Shown: positions 44,018-55,900 of the stretch, piece after piece | How positions within the stretch are numbered: the first letter of the stretch is position 1 | Layout: every line of letters begins with the position of its first letter | Assembly (NCBI GenBank): GCA_905160935.1 | Contig: CAJHZI010000410.1 | Span: 1-64,000 of the forward strand | Direction: 5' to 3' | Length of the DNA stretch: 64,000 bases | Source of the DNA: Enchytraeus crypticus | Taxonomy: Eukaryota > Annelida > Clitellata > Enchytraeida > Enchytraeidae | The notes under the pieces: model-generated | What the model saw: the letters and a program-made list of their open reading frames with translations, nothing else | Told to the model about the DNA's origin: nothing | Databases searched by the model: none | Program-made: the position numbers and the translations under genes

Positions 44018-46047
44018 CGTTCGGATGCAGAAGGTATTTTGACTGACGTTAATGCAAAACCCCTGTGCACCCCTGACCCGTGACATTTATTGTCATAATT
44101 ACTCCCAGAAAATTGCCATAAATAAAGCAATACGCAAAACTTTCAATTTTTATCCTTGCAATTAATGGTTATAATAATAATAATAATAATACAAGATTTA
44201 ACGTTCATTTCCTCATCGAGAGATGATGTAAGGGACGTCATCATCATCAAGAGATCATGTCAGGGTACGTTTCAGCAAAAAAACTTTTAAACTTTTTTAA
44301 ATTTTAATCCTTCCTAAATTATAAAGTTTATGCTGTGACTTAGTTTGGGCAGACAAGTTTAATGCTTGTTAGAGTGAATTAAGGTTAATTAATGAATTAA
44401 AGAGATTCTTCTTAAAACTTCAATGAAATCTCAAAAGAAAAATGCAAGTTATTATAGTGCGCACATACTGGTAAATCACGCACAGTATACACACACTATG
44501 TTAGTTGTAGTTATGGAGTGGTCAGGACAGGCACGACTATGACAGATAGAGCATTCAATGAACACTTTTCAGTTTCTTTCGGCAGGGCAGTAGAAACATC
44601 TCTTTCTCTTACAAGATGCAGATCTTGCCGACATTTGCCGTGGTGGTTTAGGCTGACTTGCACAGGTGTAGCCAAGGACACTCGTGGATGAACTAATACG
44701 ATCAGATAAGCCCTGAGGATTATCCCGTCGATACTGCAGTTGTGGCTTCATCAAGTCCATGGCCAATGTTTCAATGAACATTCTGCGCTTTCAACTTTCC
44801 TTGGAATAAAAATCAGGCTTCTTATGGAGAAACACAATGAATGAATTTACTGCTGCAATGCCTAAAACTCCATAGAAAATGCACAATGGCCAACCACGAG
44901 TTGACCACTTCACAGTATATCTGTGACAGAGTTGGTCAACACTGCCAACCTCTCCTTTCGTTCTATTATAATCCATGATCATATCAGGTTTTTGGTGTTT
45001 CCATCAATCTTGTCGTCATTGTGCATTGTAGATAGAAGAACAACTGCTCTGTTACGTTTAGGACCATATGACTATTGTTTTTGCTTCACTAAAAGCAAAC
45101 AATGATGAACCAGCCTCTCTTGACCTATTAGCTAAAAATTCTTGGGGAATGTCACGGTTACCTTTTCGAAACTGTACTCAAAATTGTCAACTTCGTCTCA
45201 TAGGCCTACAGTTTGTCAGCTAGATATGTACTTGTAAAGAAGTTAACGCACGTGACATTTCTGCCAGATTGTTCAATTGGTTGAACTAGACTGAGAACTA
45301 CATCTGAACCTAGAGGTTGAGTTCTTGTACTTTCCTCCCGCCCAAGATATGGTTTGAGATTGAATACATAATACGTTTCTGCATCAGAACAAATTCAAAA
45401 CACAATTCCATATAGATCTGGTTTAGACTTCGTATACTGTCGAAAAGGACATTTTCCTCAAAACCTCAACATTTGTTCATCGACTGTCACGTAAGCTGGT
45501 GGTGTGTAGAGAGATCGACATTGTTCAGTTAAGGTATTCCAGAAGTCTCTGATGGGTGAAAACTTATCAACCCCTCTTCTCATGTCTCTAGTATCTTTAT
45601 CATCAAATCGCAAAAGCGAAACTATTTCAGCAAACCTCGATCCTGACGTGACAGCTGGGAATATGGGATTTTGCACACATATATTGGACCAATTTCTGCG
45701 TAAGGAGACCTATAGGGCCTATAAAACTAGGATTCTGTAGGCCCGATAGGTCATGTGACTCATATCACATTGTTGTACATTTATAAATCAAACAGATCCC
45801 ATTACCATAAAGCTATCGCACAGCCTTTCCACAGCCTTTCGATAAGACGACTTATGACCTCTCCATTTCAGCTCGCAACTGAGCAGAGGATAAATGAAAA
45901 AACAATTTCAAAAATATGTATACCTATGCAAAATAGATTGAATGAGGAATTCCTAGACGGAAAAGATTTTATTTTGTAGCGCTAAAAAATATAGGGCAAA
46001 ATGCAAGTCCCGGGTCAGGGGTGACCCAGGGGTTCTGCATCCGAGGG
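44018..46047 (-). mobile_element. Second piggyBac element, decayed, TTAA target duplication
   Basis: The termini CGTTCGGATGCAGAA (left) and the inverse of CCCTCGGATGCAGAA (right) are flanked by TTAA at 44014-44017 and 46048-46051. The subterminal block CACCCCTGACCCG is also shared in inverse. About 2.03 kb. The transposase is on the minus strand. Confidence 0.88.
44569..45676 (-). pseudogene. piggyBac transposase, frame-broken and catalytically altered
   Basis: Pieces in order along the minus strand: FAEIVSLLRFDDKDTRDMRR and YVTVDEQMLRF (first catalytic Asp kept, 45676-45458); NFFTSTYLADKL near 45245, where the usual CDNxFTS Asp is Val; GEVGSVDQLCHRYTVK (44982-44791), where the third catalytic Asp of the usual GGVDTxDQ is Gly; and a C-terminal cysteine-rich CKRKRCFYCPAERN (to 44569). 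Several frameshifts. Dead copy of a different piggyBac subfamily from that at 24321. Confidence 0.85.
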
Positions 46048-46051
46048 TTAA

Positions 46052-47930
46052 AGCACGGCTAGCTTGTTGACACAGGATCGACAATTGCTGACACATATTC
46101 AGTCAAACTTCACTATATTATCTGTTTATACCTTCTGAATCGATTTAAGCTGTGATTTAGAGGTTACACGTTTTTATAACAACAATTATACGTGAAACTG
46201 TCGTCCTTCACTACCTCGAACACTAGTATTGAGACAAATCCAATAGTCTGTGTGCAAACAGAAGATCCGAATGGTGCCCATTACAAAATCCAGAAAATCC
46301 GTCCGAAGATAAAGATCTTTAAAGAAAGGGAATTTACGTTTCTTGCATGTTTCTATCATGTGGCCATCAATAAATTAATTGCTGATCGCAATTCATTTAT
46401 TCATGGACACATGATAGAAATATGAAATAGAGCTGATCGCTCAGTTGTAAAAGGATCAAAGGCCTAGTTTTTGCTAATTTAGTAATGCTTTTGAAAAAAT
46501 ATCCAAAGAATCGCCATTTTATATATTAATTAGCTGCTTATTATGCAAAAGTTTCAGCACAGACCTGCATTCGTACTTACATTTCAATAGCAAAAAGTTT
46601 ACTATATGCATTTATATTTAGGCCTACACTTCGTTAGTTAGCAATAATTACTAACATACTGACACTAATCTTTGCACTAACCCCACCTTTCCATCCTTCT
46701 TAGAAACACGAACACTTTGAAAGTTTTCTTAGCCATGCTGTACTCGCCAAACGCAAGTACGAAAGCTTATGTATTAGTAAATTATACGTTGCAAGCTAGC
46801 CAGCTGTAACTCAATTCATCTGCTATTTCAAAAGCAAGGTGAGGAAACTTATGAGTTTTTTTCTACTAGAGAGCACTGCCGGAAGAGCTTGGTGTTTTCA
46901 AGTAAATATTTTGTGTAAATGAATTAAATGTGACATTTGTGGTCAAATAAAATGACAAAGTAAATTAGATGTCAATGATAAAGTAAGCTTAATAAAAATG
47001 AATTATTTTCGGTGATAAAATTGTATTAGACATTTTCTGGGAACGATGCTAATAGTGAATTTGATCTAATTTGTCTCATTTGACCAACAAATGCAGCGAT
47101 GCCTCACTTCTGCTGTAATTTAAGCCGCTTTTCAGCTGCAAATAAGGCGCTTAAATAATATAGTTACTTAAATGTCAAAATTTTTCTTGGCATTGCAAAT
47201 GACCAAAATGTTAAATCAAGTAGCTGAAGTAGACGAGGCATACACAGTAAATTATGAAAATTTGGACTCTTAAATTTGTAGTATTGTTTGAAGTTTATAG
47301 GTTGATGTTTGTCAGATATGGTCAAATAACACTATTTGCAAATTTTGGTTATATGGATATTTGTACCAAATTGCATAGGTGTGGCTGGAAATGTATTTCT
47401 GACTAGTTATAAAATTAAATTTAAGACTGCGATCAAAAGATAAGAAAATATAGATTAGTTCTGGTAGTTAAATTAACTATTAAAATGTCTTATAATTATT
47501 TACAATAAGGGCAACACTGATGTGCTTCACTTCCATAGACTATTTCTAATTTTCTGTCGCCTGTGTATCTTGGTTGATAAATTTTCTATAGCCAAATTTA
47601 GCCACTTACCATTTGTGTTATTAGTATGAAGGTTTGACAGTTTTAACAACTTGAACACTAATTTGTTGTTATATAATTGTATACAAATTAATTTATGTTA
47701 AATTAGAACAATGCACCTGAAGCAAATGCAATTTTGGGTAAAATCACTAAACAAATGCTGGTCTTGGTTAGATCAACTAATATGTATGATAGAAAAAAAG
47801 CAAAACAGTGAAAGGGGTACCGTCTTTTTCACTTTATATTTTGCTTAACAAATGAATTTAATGGGATATGACATTAGTAAAATACAATATTTGTTAATGA
47901 GGTCAGTCTTAAATGTTCCAAAGTAACTGT
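46052..47930. other. Intergenic, nothing recognised
   Basis: About 1.9 kb of AT-rich DNA with no exon, repeat family or RNA gene that I can support. Confidence 0.4.
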
Positions 47931-47933
47931 CTC

Positions 47934-47941
47934 TCTCTCTC

Positions 47942-47977
<36 letters not shown>

Positions 47978-48360
47978 GTGCACTGCATACTGGCAGGTCT
48001 ATGGTATATAATGCCTCCACACTTCTCTGTCTTCAGCATTGCTTTTTATATCCACATATGAGTGGATATTTAAATCATCTAACATTCCTAATTTTGGCCT
48101 GCCTTTCCCTCTATTTCCTTTCATTCTGCCTTCTATGACCTCTTTTAGTAGACTTTCCCCCTTTGAATGTGTCCTATCCAATTCTTCTTTCTATTTCTTA
48201 ATACATTTATCAACTGTCTGTTTGTATCAACTCTCTCCAGAATTTCCCTATTTGTAACCTTTTGAGTCCAGCTAATTCTTTATATTCTTCTTCTTATCCA
48301 CATTTCCAATGCCTCTAGTTTCCTGATAACTTCCTTCCTTACTGTCCATGGTCACATCCA
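47934..48360 (-). pseudogene. LINE ORF C-terminus with (GA)n tail, reverse copy
   Basis: Minus-strand reading gives EALEMWIRRRI, RISWTQKVTNREILERVDTN, then [36 protein letters not shown] and EDREVWRHYIP. The 3' end tail runs into (AG)n (47934-47975 as CT on the plus strand). It is the same family as 8210-8425 and 58040-58430. Confidence 0.8.
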
Positions 48361-48710
48361 TAAAATAGCATGGTCAAAATTAAGGTCTGTCATTTTTGTT
48401 GATTAGTCTGTCATTTTGATTAGTCTGTCTTTGTAAAATATTCTGTTGATTGTTTATAAATCACCAAAATTGGAAATATTTAATTATTTATATTTATTTA
48501 CGTAAAATTTATGTTTTTGCTATTTCTAATGACAAAATTATACAGAGAGATCTTATTGAAATTATATAGAATGATTTATTTTAAATTCTAGCATTGTCTG
48601 TTGATTTATTAAATCACACTTATTTACACATGATAAAACTTCTGTTCTTCAGATGCGTGGAATATGACTTTTGAGATTTTTAGAAAGGAATATAGACTCT
48701 TTTAGAGACG

Positions 48711-49860
48711 ATGTTGATTGCCATACCCATTCTTGCCATATTTGTCTGTATGGACTGTGGAATAGCTGTAGTTGTTGCTGATGGTAAGCTATATCATTGG
48801 TAAATTTAGAGTTACTGCTGTCATAAATTACTAATTGACAGTATCTATTTTAACTTTAAATAGAGATTTGTTGTAGCCTTGACAAAACCTCAGTTATGCT
48901 AAGCTTATTAAGGTTGCACCTTGAATGATATGTCTTAGAATCATGTAAATTTATAGGCTTGTAGGATTGTAGGTACTAGTGGATGTCTGAAATATTTTTA
49001 CAAAGCATTTATAGGTTTATTAAACTTTATTTAAATTACTCTGGGGAAGGTTTCAGATCTCCAGCTGTTTACTTAAGAATGTTAATTTTTGAAATACTGA
49101 ACCAACTCCATTCTTTTGCATACTGATACATATCATATTTGTACCACATGGTATCGGTAGTTTGAAAGAGTGAAAAAAATATTTAAAAAATAGATCAATA
49201 TTGGTCCTATGTCCATTTGCAACACAAAATACAATATTAGTTGAACAGTGAAAAGCATAAAATACTTATCTTTGCAATGATCTATGGTACAAACTAAACA
49301 TATGATTCTGTTACAGAAGTCTCCTATGATGGGCCACTTGTTGTCGTAAATCTGGGTCAACCAGCCCTACTTAAATGTGATATCAGCTCATCTGGTGTGC
49401 TGAACAGCACTCGCTATTGGTTGACTCCTGATAACAGGAGGCTATCATTGGACGGTGACCCGGGCAACACTTCTCTGTATATAAGCTCAGCTCAGCCCGG
49501 TGATGCTGGTCTATACACGTGTGTGGAGAGTTCTGATGTTGAAGGGTCTTTACCTCAGAACTACTCTGTGTATCTTAGAGTGTTGTCACCACCAACTCCA
49601 CAGGTTCTAGCGGATCCAGTGTCACTGCAGGGTTAGCACTAGTGTGGTGTCGAATAGTGTGTGTATATAGCTAGTAGTCTATAATAATATAATATGCGTA
49701 TTCTGTTTATAATATAATGTTATCTCCAGTTGCAATGTTCTCTCTCTTTCTTTCCTCGCTCTTCTCTCTCTCATTCTCTTCTCTCTCACTCTCTCTTCTC
49801 TTTTCTCTCTCTTCCCTCTCTCTTCTCACTCTCTTCTCTCCTACTCTCTCTTCTCGCTCT

Positions 49861-49904
<44 letters not shown>

Positions 49905-52900
49905 CTGGACACATAGATTGAACAAAAGGACCACATTCAATTAATTAAAACTCTAGAAAATATTCTAATTTTTCTTTACTTGTTAATGAAATATACAAAA
50001 ATTGCAGTTGGAGGTAGTTTCATGTTCTTGAAATTCTTTGAAGGTATTCACAAATAGTTAAAAGTAGAGAAATTTAATTCCATATTTTGTAAATATTTAC
50101 TGATATCATTTTGCTAAAAGAGATATAGAAGGTAGAATGGAAGGAATGTTGTTAGCTCTTCTATGATTAGGGTCTTCTGGTATATGCTTTAACAAGATGA
50201 TTTCTTGTAGCAAAGCTTAAGCTTAAAGATTATTTTGTGTAGAAATCTGAAACTTTGTCAAAGCTAATTTATTTGTCAATATTTACAGGTACTATCTTAC
50301 TGCCAGCACCAACAGTTGTAGTGGTTAACTCGTCAGCTCTGAATGTATCCTGGGATAATCTTGCTTCAGCAGGCAGTAGTGGTGACTGGCTGTATACATT
50401 AAATATCAGGCTAGTATAGTCCTTCTGCTAAGCTTTATTATTATTTGAGAATGCATTTATACACCTTATTTAAGATGATTTTACAAAGAAATTGAAACTG
50501 TCGAAATTAATAATTTGAAGTAAGATTGATTCATTTATAATTTGGAAACGTATTAATTTTATGTTACTGTTTTGAAAGTTTGCTTAATATGAATGTTACC
50601 ATTTTTGAATTTTGTAAAAATGTATGGACATGCGTAATATTGTAGATTGCCTGCGTTGTGTCCAGGTTACTGAAGAATAGAACAATCGTTTTCTGCACCT
50701 GTCGTGTAAATAAGCAAGAACTAAGGAAAGCAACAGGAAGCTACCTCAGAAGCAATATTATTCCAAGCTATAGACTACCGAAGTTATGGATAAAATCTAG
50801 ACTTGTGTAGGCATTAACTTGTTGACTTATGGAGTATTCTTTATGGAGCGTGAAAGTCTGTTTGACATCATGTTGTATATATATTTGTTGTAGGGATGAA
50901 GATGCTGAAGGTCAGTCTATGGATTTACCAGTTGATAGATTCTGGTACATTGTTGGAGACTTGAAGCCATTTACAGTCTATACTTTGAGCATATCTGTGT
51001 CTAACAACTCAGTGGAGGTGGTGGATAACAAGACTAATTCGACTACTGCTAAGACTCTTCCTGCAGGTGACTCGGTGATTGATTCATACTGATTCCACAG
51101 GAAACTAATAAATTAGTCCATAATTATCCCGCAGGTTACTCATCAATTAATCAGTACTGGTCCTAGAGATAAATCATCAATTTTTTCATTCTGGTCCTGG
51201 AATTAAATCATCAATTAATCCTTGCTGGTCCTGGAGTTAAATCATCAATTAATCCATGCTGGTCCTGGAGTTAAATCATCAATTAATCCATGCTGGTCCT
51301 AGAATTAAATCATTAATCCATGGTGGTCCTGAAGTTAAACCATCTATTAATCCGTGCTTGGGTTGAAGTTAAATCATTAATTAATCCTTTCTGGTCCTTG
51401 GGTTAAATCATCTATTAATCTATAGATTTTTCATGCACTTTAATTGTTTGAAATCTAATTACTTGCAGTTAGTAGCATTATACAAAAGCCATTCTATATG
51501 GAGTATGACACTATTGAACCTCTTAGATATTATGTACTTTTGTGTATATAATATTAATATCATAATTCACCGTGTGATTGAATGATCTTGCCTGTAGTAT
51601 ATTTGTCTAACAGGCATTTGGAAATAGTTACACTAGATAGATACTGTCATTTACCTGTTAAGTGGTATACCTCCAAGTTCAGACTTCATGTACAGTTTTT
51701 AATCTAAACAATATCTAACATTAATTGCTCGTGATAAAAAAGGGTTCTTAAGTGTGACATCACATCATCTGTATTGACTGTTATACCTTGGGGCCCATTT
51801 AATGCATCTTCAAATGAAACTGATGCAATTAAATAGAATGCTATCAATATGTCCCAGTGTATCATATCACTCTCGTTTAGTATGTAGCAGTACCTGTGTA
51901 CTTCGTGCATGGCAGTGCCTGGACAAATCAATGCTATGTAGTACAGTAGTAGTACGTGTGTACATTAGGGTGCCACTCAGTGTAATGGTAAAAAAAAGAA
52001 TTCAATTTTTCCCAGGTGTCACCCCCTGATTTTGTTCCTTTTGTGATGCATAGTAACTACGCCAAGTTTCATTCAAATATAATAATAATTACTGGTAGCT
52101 CAATGGCCTCAAATATGTTCAGGACAATGCCGATCTCGAAAAACTGTGACTTCAATAAAAAAATTTTATTAAGGTAAAATAATTATTGAATGGGAGCACA
52201 GTTACTCTTTTTTATTTAATCTTGCTTGTATTCTTTGCTGTTATTGCATATTTTATGATTGAGTGAAATTACAGGCTCTTTCAATCCTGCCATGTGATTA
52301 TCATTCCGAATTGAATAAACTGTGCATGTTTTAACATAGGGTTGTGGGGGTAACTAAGTACTAAATGATCCAGAATATCCCATTATTGTAATGCTCTCTT
52401 GCAGGAAATATTATTAAGCAATTAAACTACTAAACTTTATTAAACTGTTTTTATATTTTAGATCATTAGTATATTACATAACATAACATTACAAATATTA
52501 TAAACTGAGATGGCAAGTGCTAGCTGTGACCTGCCCAAGACCAAGAAGACTCGTGGTATTTGGCTGATTGGAGGAACTCTTATAACAATCACTGGAAGCA
52601 AACTTCCTTCAAATCAACAAGTGTTACAGCGTTTCTTTCATCTTCACAAGGTTGATTCCCAGACAGTTTCCGTGAGTGCCACAGCAACGATGAAAGAACT
52701 TGTTCAGTTTTGAAACAAGGCTCGTATTCCTATTCGTCAGAACTACCACATAATCGTGAAGATAATAGACCTACACTCGGCATGGATTAAAATTAAGAAG
52801 AATGCATCCCGCAGAACAGAAACACAGAAGGAAAAAGAGTGCCAATTTACAGAAAGCTTGCCGGATCTTTTTGATATTTGCACATGCGGAAGCTCTTACT

Positions 52901-55900
52901 ATGATTAAGCTACCTGAAGACAGAGAATTCCTTCTGGCACAAAGAGAAAAAGGTAGGCGTGGTTGCATGGGTCCAGTTGACATGGTGTTAGCTCGGAAAG
53001 AAGAAAGATCTAAGAAACGGATCTTTGTAAAAGAAACACGCAAGGCAAAGGAGAGTGAGCGGCTGAAACAAGTTGCAACTAATATGCTGAGCAACATTAG
53101 TGAAGAATCTGGAGACGAGAGTAGCTATGAGAGTAGTGAGGACTCAGATCGGCATCAGATTCATAGTCAACCGAAGCAAATCAGACCCACCAATGTTGTC
53201 ACGCCATGCTTAGCTGCTGCATTAGACAGAACCAAAGTTAGTGACAGGATTGAAAAAGAAAACACATGAAGCAGTTGCCAAAGCTGTAATAAAGTCATTC
53301 TCTGGGCACTTGTGTTACTTAAGTGAAATCCCGGTTGGTTTAGCATTCTTTGACTCTACAGTGTCATCCGAGATAAAGACTGCCATGGTTACAGCTCTTG
53401 TCAAAAAAACAAGAGCCCATCCTCGAGGAATAGCCTTCCACCCCATGTTGCATGCCAAGCAGCTGCCTGATTTTGTATCGCTTCACACTAAACAACTTTT
53501 CACTGCGTTGGATATATCACAAACATTTCTCACCCACCATCCAGAGACATGGATCTTCAACAAGGATTAAGTTGTTGGACAACAGAAGGTAAGAAGTTTG
53601 AAAGTAGTCAACGATGCAGCCGAGCGAGGTGTGGCCTTGATTCAAGAGTTTAATGGAATCCTCACAAATCAAGAGGATCAAAAGCAATTTTTCCTCCAAA
53701 TTGTAGAGAAACACCGCCATGACTTTCCGAAGCCGAATAAGTCCTGCTTTACTAAATTTCGTGCATCTGTCACAGCAGCAACGTCCACATCTGCAAACAC
53801 ACAAAATATGACTTTATAACATTTTCAGGTAGCTCCTTGAGTTAAATACTGTAGAACAGGTTATATTTATACTACAAGCACACGTCTTTTATATGAATAT
53901 TGAATAATTAATACTTAGAAGATAATCTAAATTATGAAGTTAAAGGTAACAAAATACGATAATATATAGGATAAATGTTGATAATATACAGGATAAATGT
54001 TGATAATATATAGGATAAATGTTGATAATATACAGGATAAATGTTGATAATATACAGGATAAATGTTGATAATATATAGGATAAACGTTGATAATATACA
54101 GGATAAATGTTGATAATATACAGGATAAATGTTGATAATATATAGGATAAATGTTGATAATATATAGGATAAATGTTGATAATATACAGGATAAATGTTG
54201 CGTAAATTGCAAAGCTTTGACGGTGTTGAGCTACCAGTAAATATTATTAGAATACATTCAAATTTGGCAAGCTTCTCTCTTTTTATATTATGAACAAATA
54301 TGAGGGGTGAGAGGACGAAAATTGCATTATTATTTTTTGAATGGCACCCTAGTGTACATCGTGCAGTGCACTGACAGGACAAATCAATGCTATGTGGCGC
54401 AGTAGCAGTACCTGAGTACCTGTGTACATTGTACAGTGCCAGGACAAATCAATGCTATGTGGCACAGTAGTAGTTCATGTGTACATTGTGCAGTGCAGTG
54501 TGAAGACAAATCAATGCTATATAGTACAGTAGCAGTAACTGTGTACGTCGTGCATTGCACAATGTACATAGGTACTGCACAGCAGCAGTAGCTATGTACA
54601 TTGTGCAATGCAGTGACAGGGTGTTAAGAAAATTGTCAAATCAATGCAGCTATCGTTGTCTTCGCAGCATATAACATTAGTTATTTTTACATTCTGTTGT
54701 AGCAAAATTAATTAAAAAACTTATTTATTTGTAGCACCAAGTGGAAAGCCAAACATTAGTCGCTCGACTGCCTACAGATACAGTATATACATAGAATGGG
54801 AGCCGCCTGCAATCTCAACGTGGAATGGTGACATCATGGGCTTCTACATCATCTATGAGGATAACAAAACTTTAACCAAATATGAGATATCTGTTCCTCA
54901 TTTTATTTCCCACCTTCCTGGCTATGATAACACCACCTTGGTTTGTACCTTTTAATACTATTGTGCTGTGTACATTTAAGGCTTCTGTGTATTATTGCTA
55001 GAAGATTTTCTAGAATTTAACAAAGAAATTAATTCATTTTTATTGCTGAAGTGTATTTATGTATTTATTTGAGGCTTATGAGCATCAAATAATGTCTAGA
55101 CAATTTTTAAATGGGTAGTAGTAGTAGGCTCTGCAACTGTACTATAGTTTTTATAGAGGAAAAAAGTAAATTTAGGATTAACAACAGATTAGGATTGACA
55201 ACTACTTAGGGAGTGTGACGTGAAAGTAATAAAACTTTATAACAGTGATTGTAGTAATCATAATTATTGTGGAAGTTTAGTGTCTGCCGTTTCTAGTATT
55301 CCTAATGTCATTATTTGTGCGTAGAGTGTATTGCTAAGACAGTTCAAGTCTTCAAGAATTAATATAATTAACTGCTCTTTACAGAATGCAACTATCACCC
55401 AGAATGTGATGCCTGACCGTGTGTACAAGATTCAAGTAAATGCTTTCAATGAGGAAGGGAATGGGCCTTATGCTGTTGTCATGCTTAAAACAAAGAAAGG
55501 TGAGATGAATCTTGTTATCATTTCATTTACAACTTTTTATCTTCCATTGAATTTCATTAAAATTCTCTTATATCTATGTGTTTAAATTTTTGACTAAGGA
55601 GAACTGAAGCGGTATTATCCAGTAAATGCATTCTTACAGCTTTCTACAGCATAGGGCACTTTTGGCAGTCTAGACTATTTGTGTCTGTTATTTGAATGAT
55701 CATATTGAGTTAAAGAGGCTTTGCATGGCTGTAAAACCTCAAATTTTCCCTGAATGTAATCATATAAATATCATTGAATAAATATAAATTTATGTCTATT
55801 ATCTTATTAACTCTGGAATGAGCTGTAAATCTTCAGTGGTATCTTTAAAACTAGTTGATAATTAATCTATTCAGAGTTCTAGTTTTACGTTAATGTTTGC

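Larger units (their letters stand above)
51966..54351 (+). mobile_element. DNA transposon with hAT-like ends and 8-bp target duplication
   Basis: The ends TAGGGTGCCACTCA (from 51966) and the inverse of TGAATGGCACCCTA (to 54351) are flanked by a perfect 8-bp duplication GTGTACAT (51958-51965 and 54352-54359). The duplication fits the hAT nTnnnnAn preference. Subterminal CACCCC blocks are also inverted. It contains a broken unrecognised ORF and an internal 22-bp minisatellite. Family assignment rests on ends and duplication length only. Confidence 0.8.
51880..54620 (+). repeat. About 65-70-bp minisatellite, interrupted by a hAT-like element
   Basis: Units contain gtgtacattgtgcagtgcag, gacaggacaaatcaatgcta, tgtggcacagtagcagtacc. 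One unit lies left of the transposon (about 51890-51965) and four right of it (54352-54620). Confidence 0.75.

Noticed and set aside
49707..49944. Ser/Leu- or Glu/Arg-rich ORFs
   Set aside because: Translation of the CT-rich tract.
53927..54382. Minus-strand ORFs with repeated YPVYYQHLSYILSTF-type peptide
   Set aside because: Translation of the 22-bp minisatellite inside the hAT-like element.
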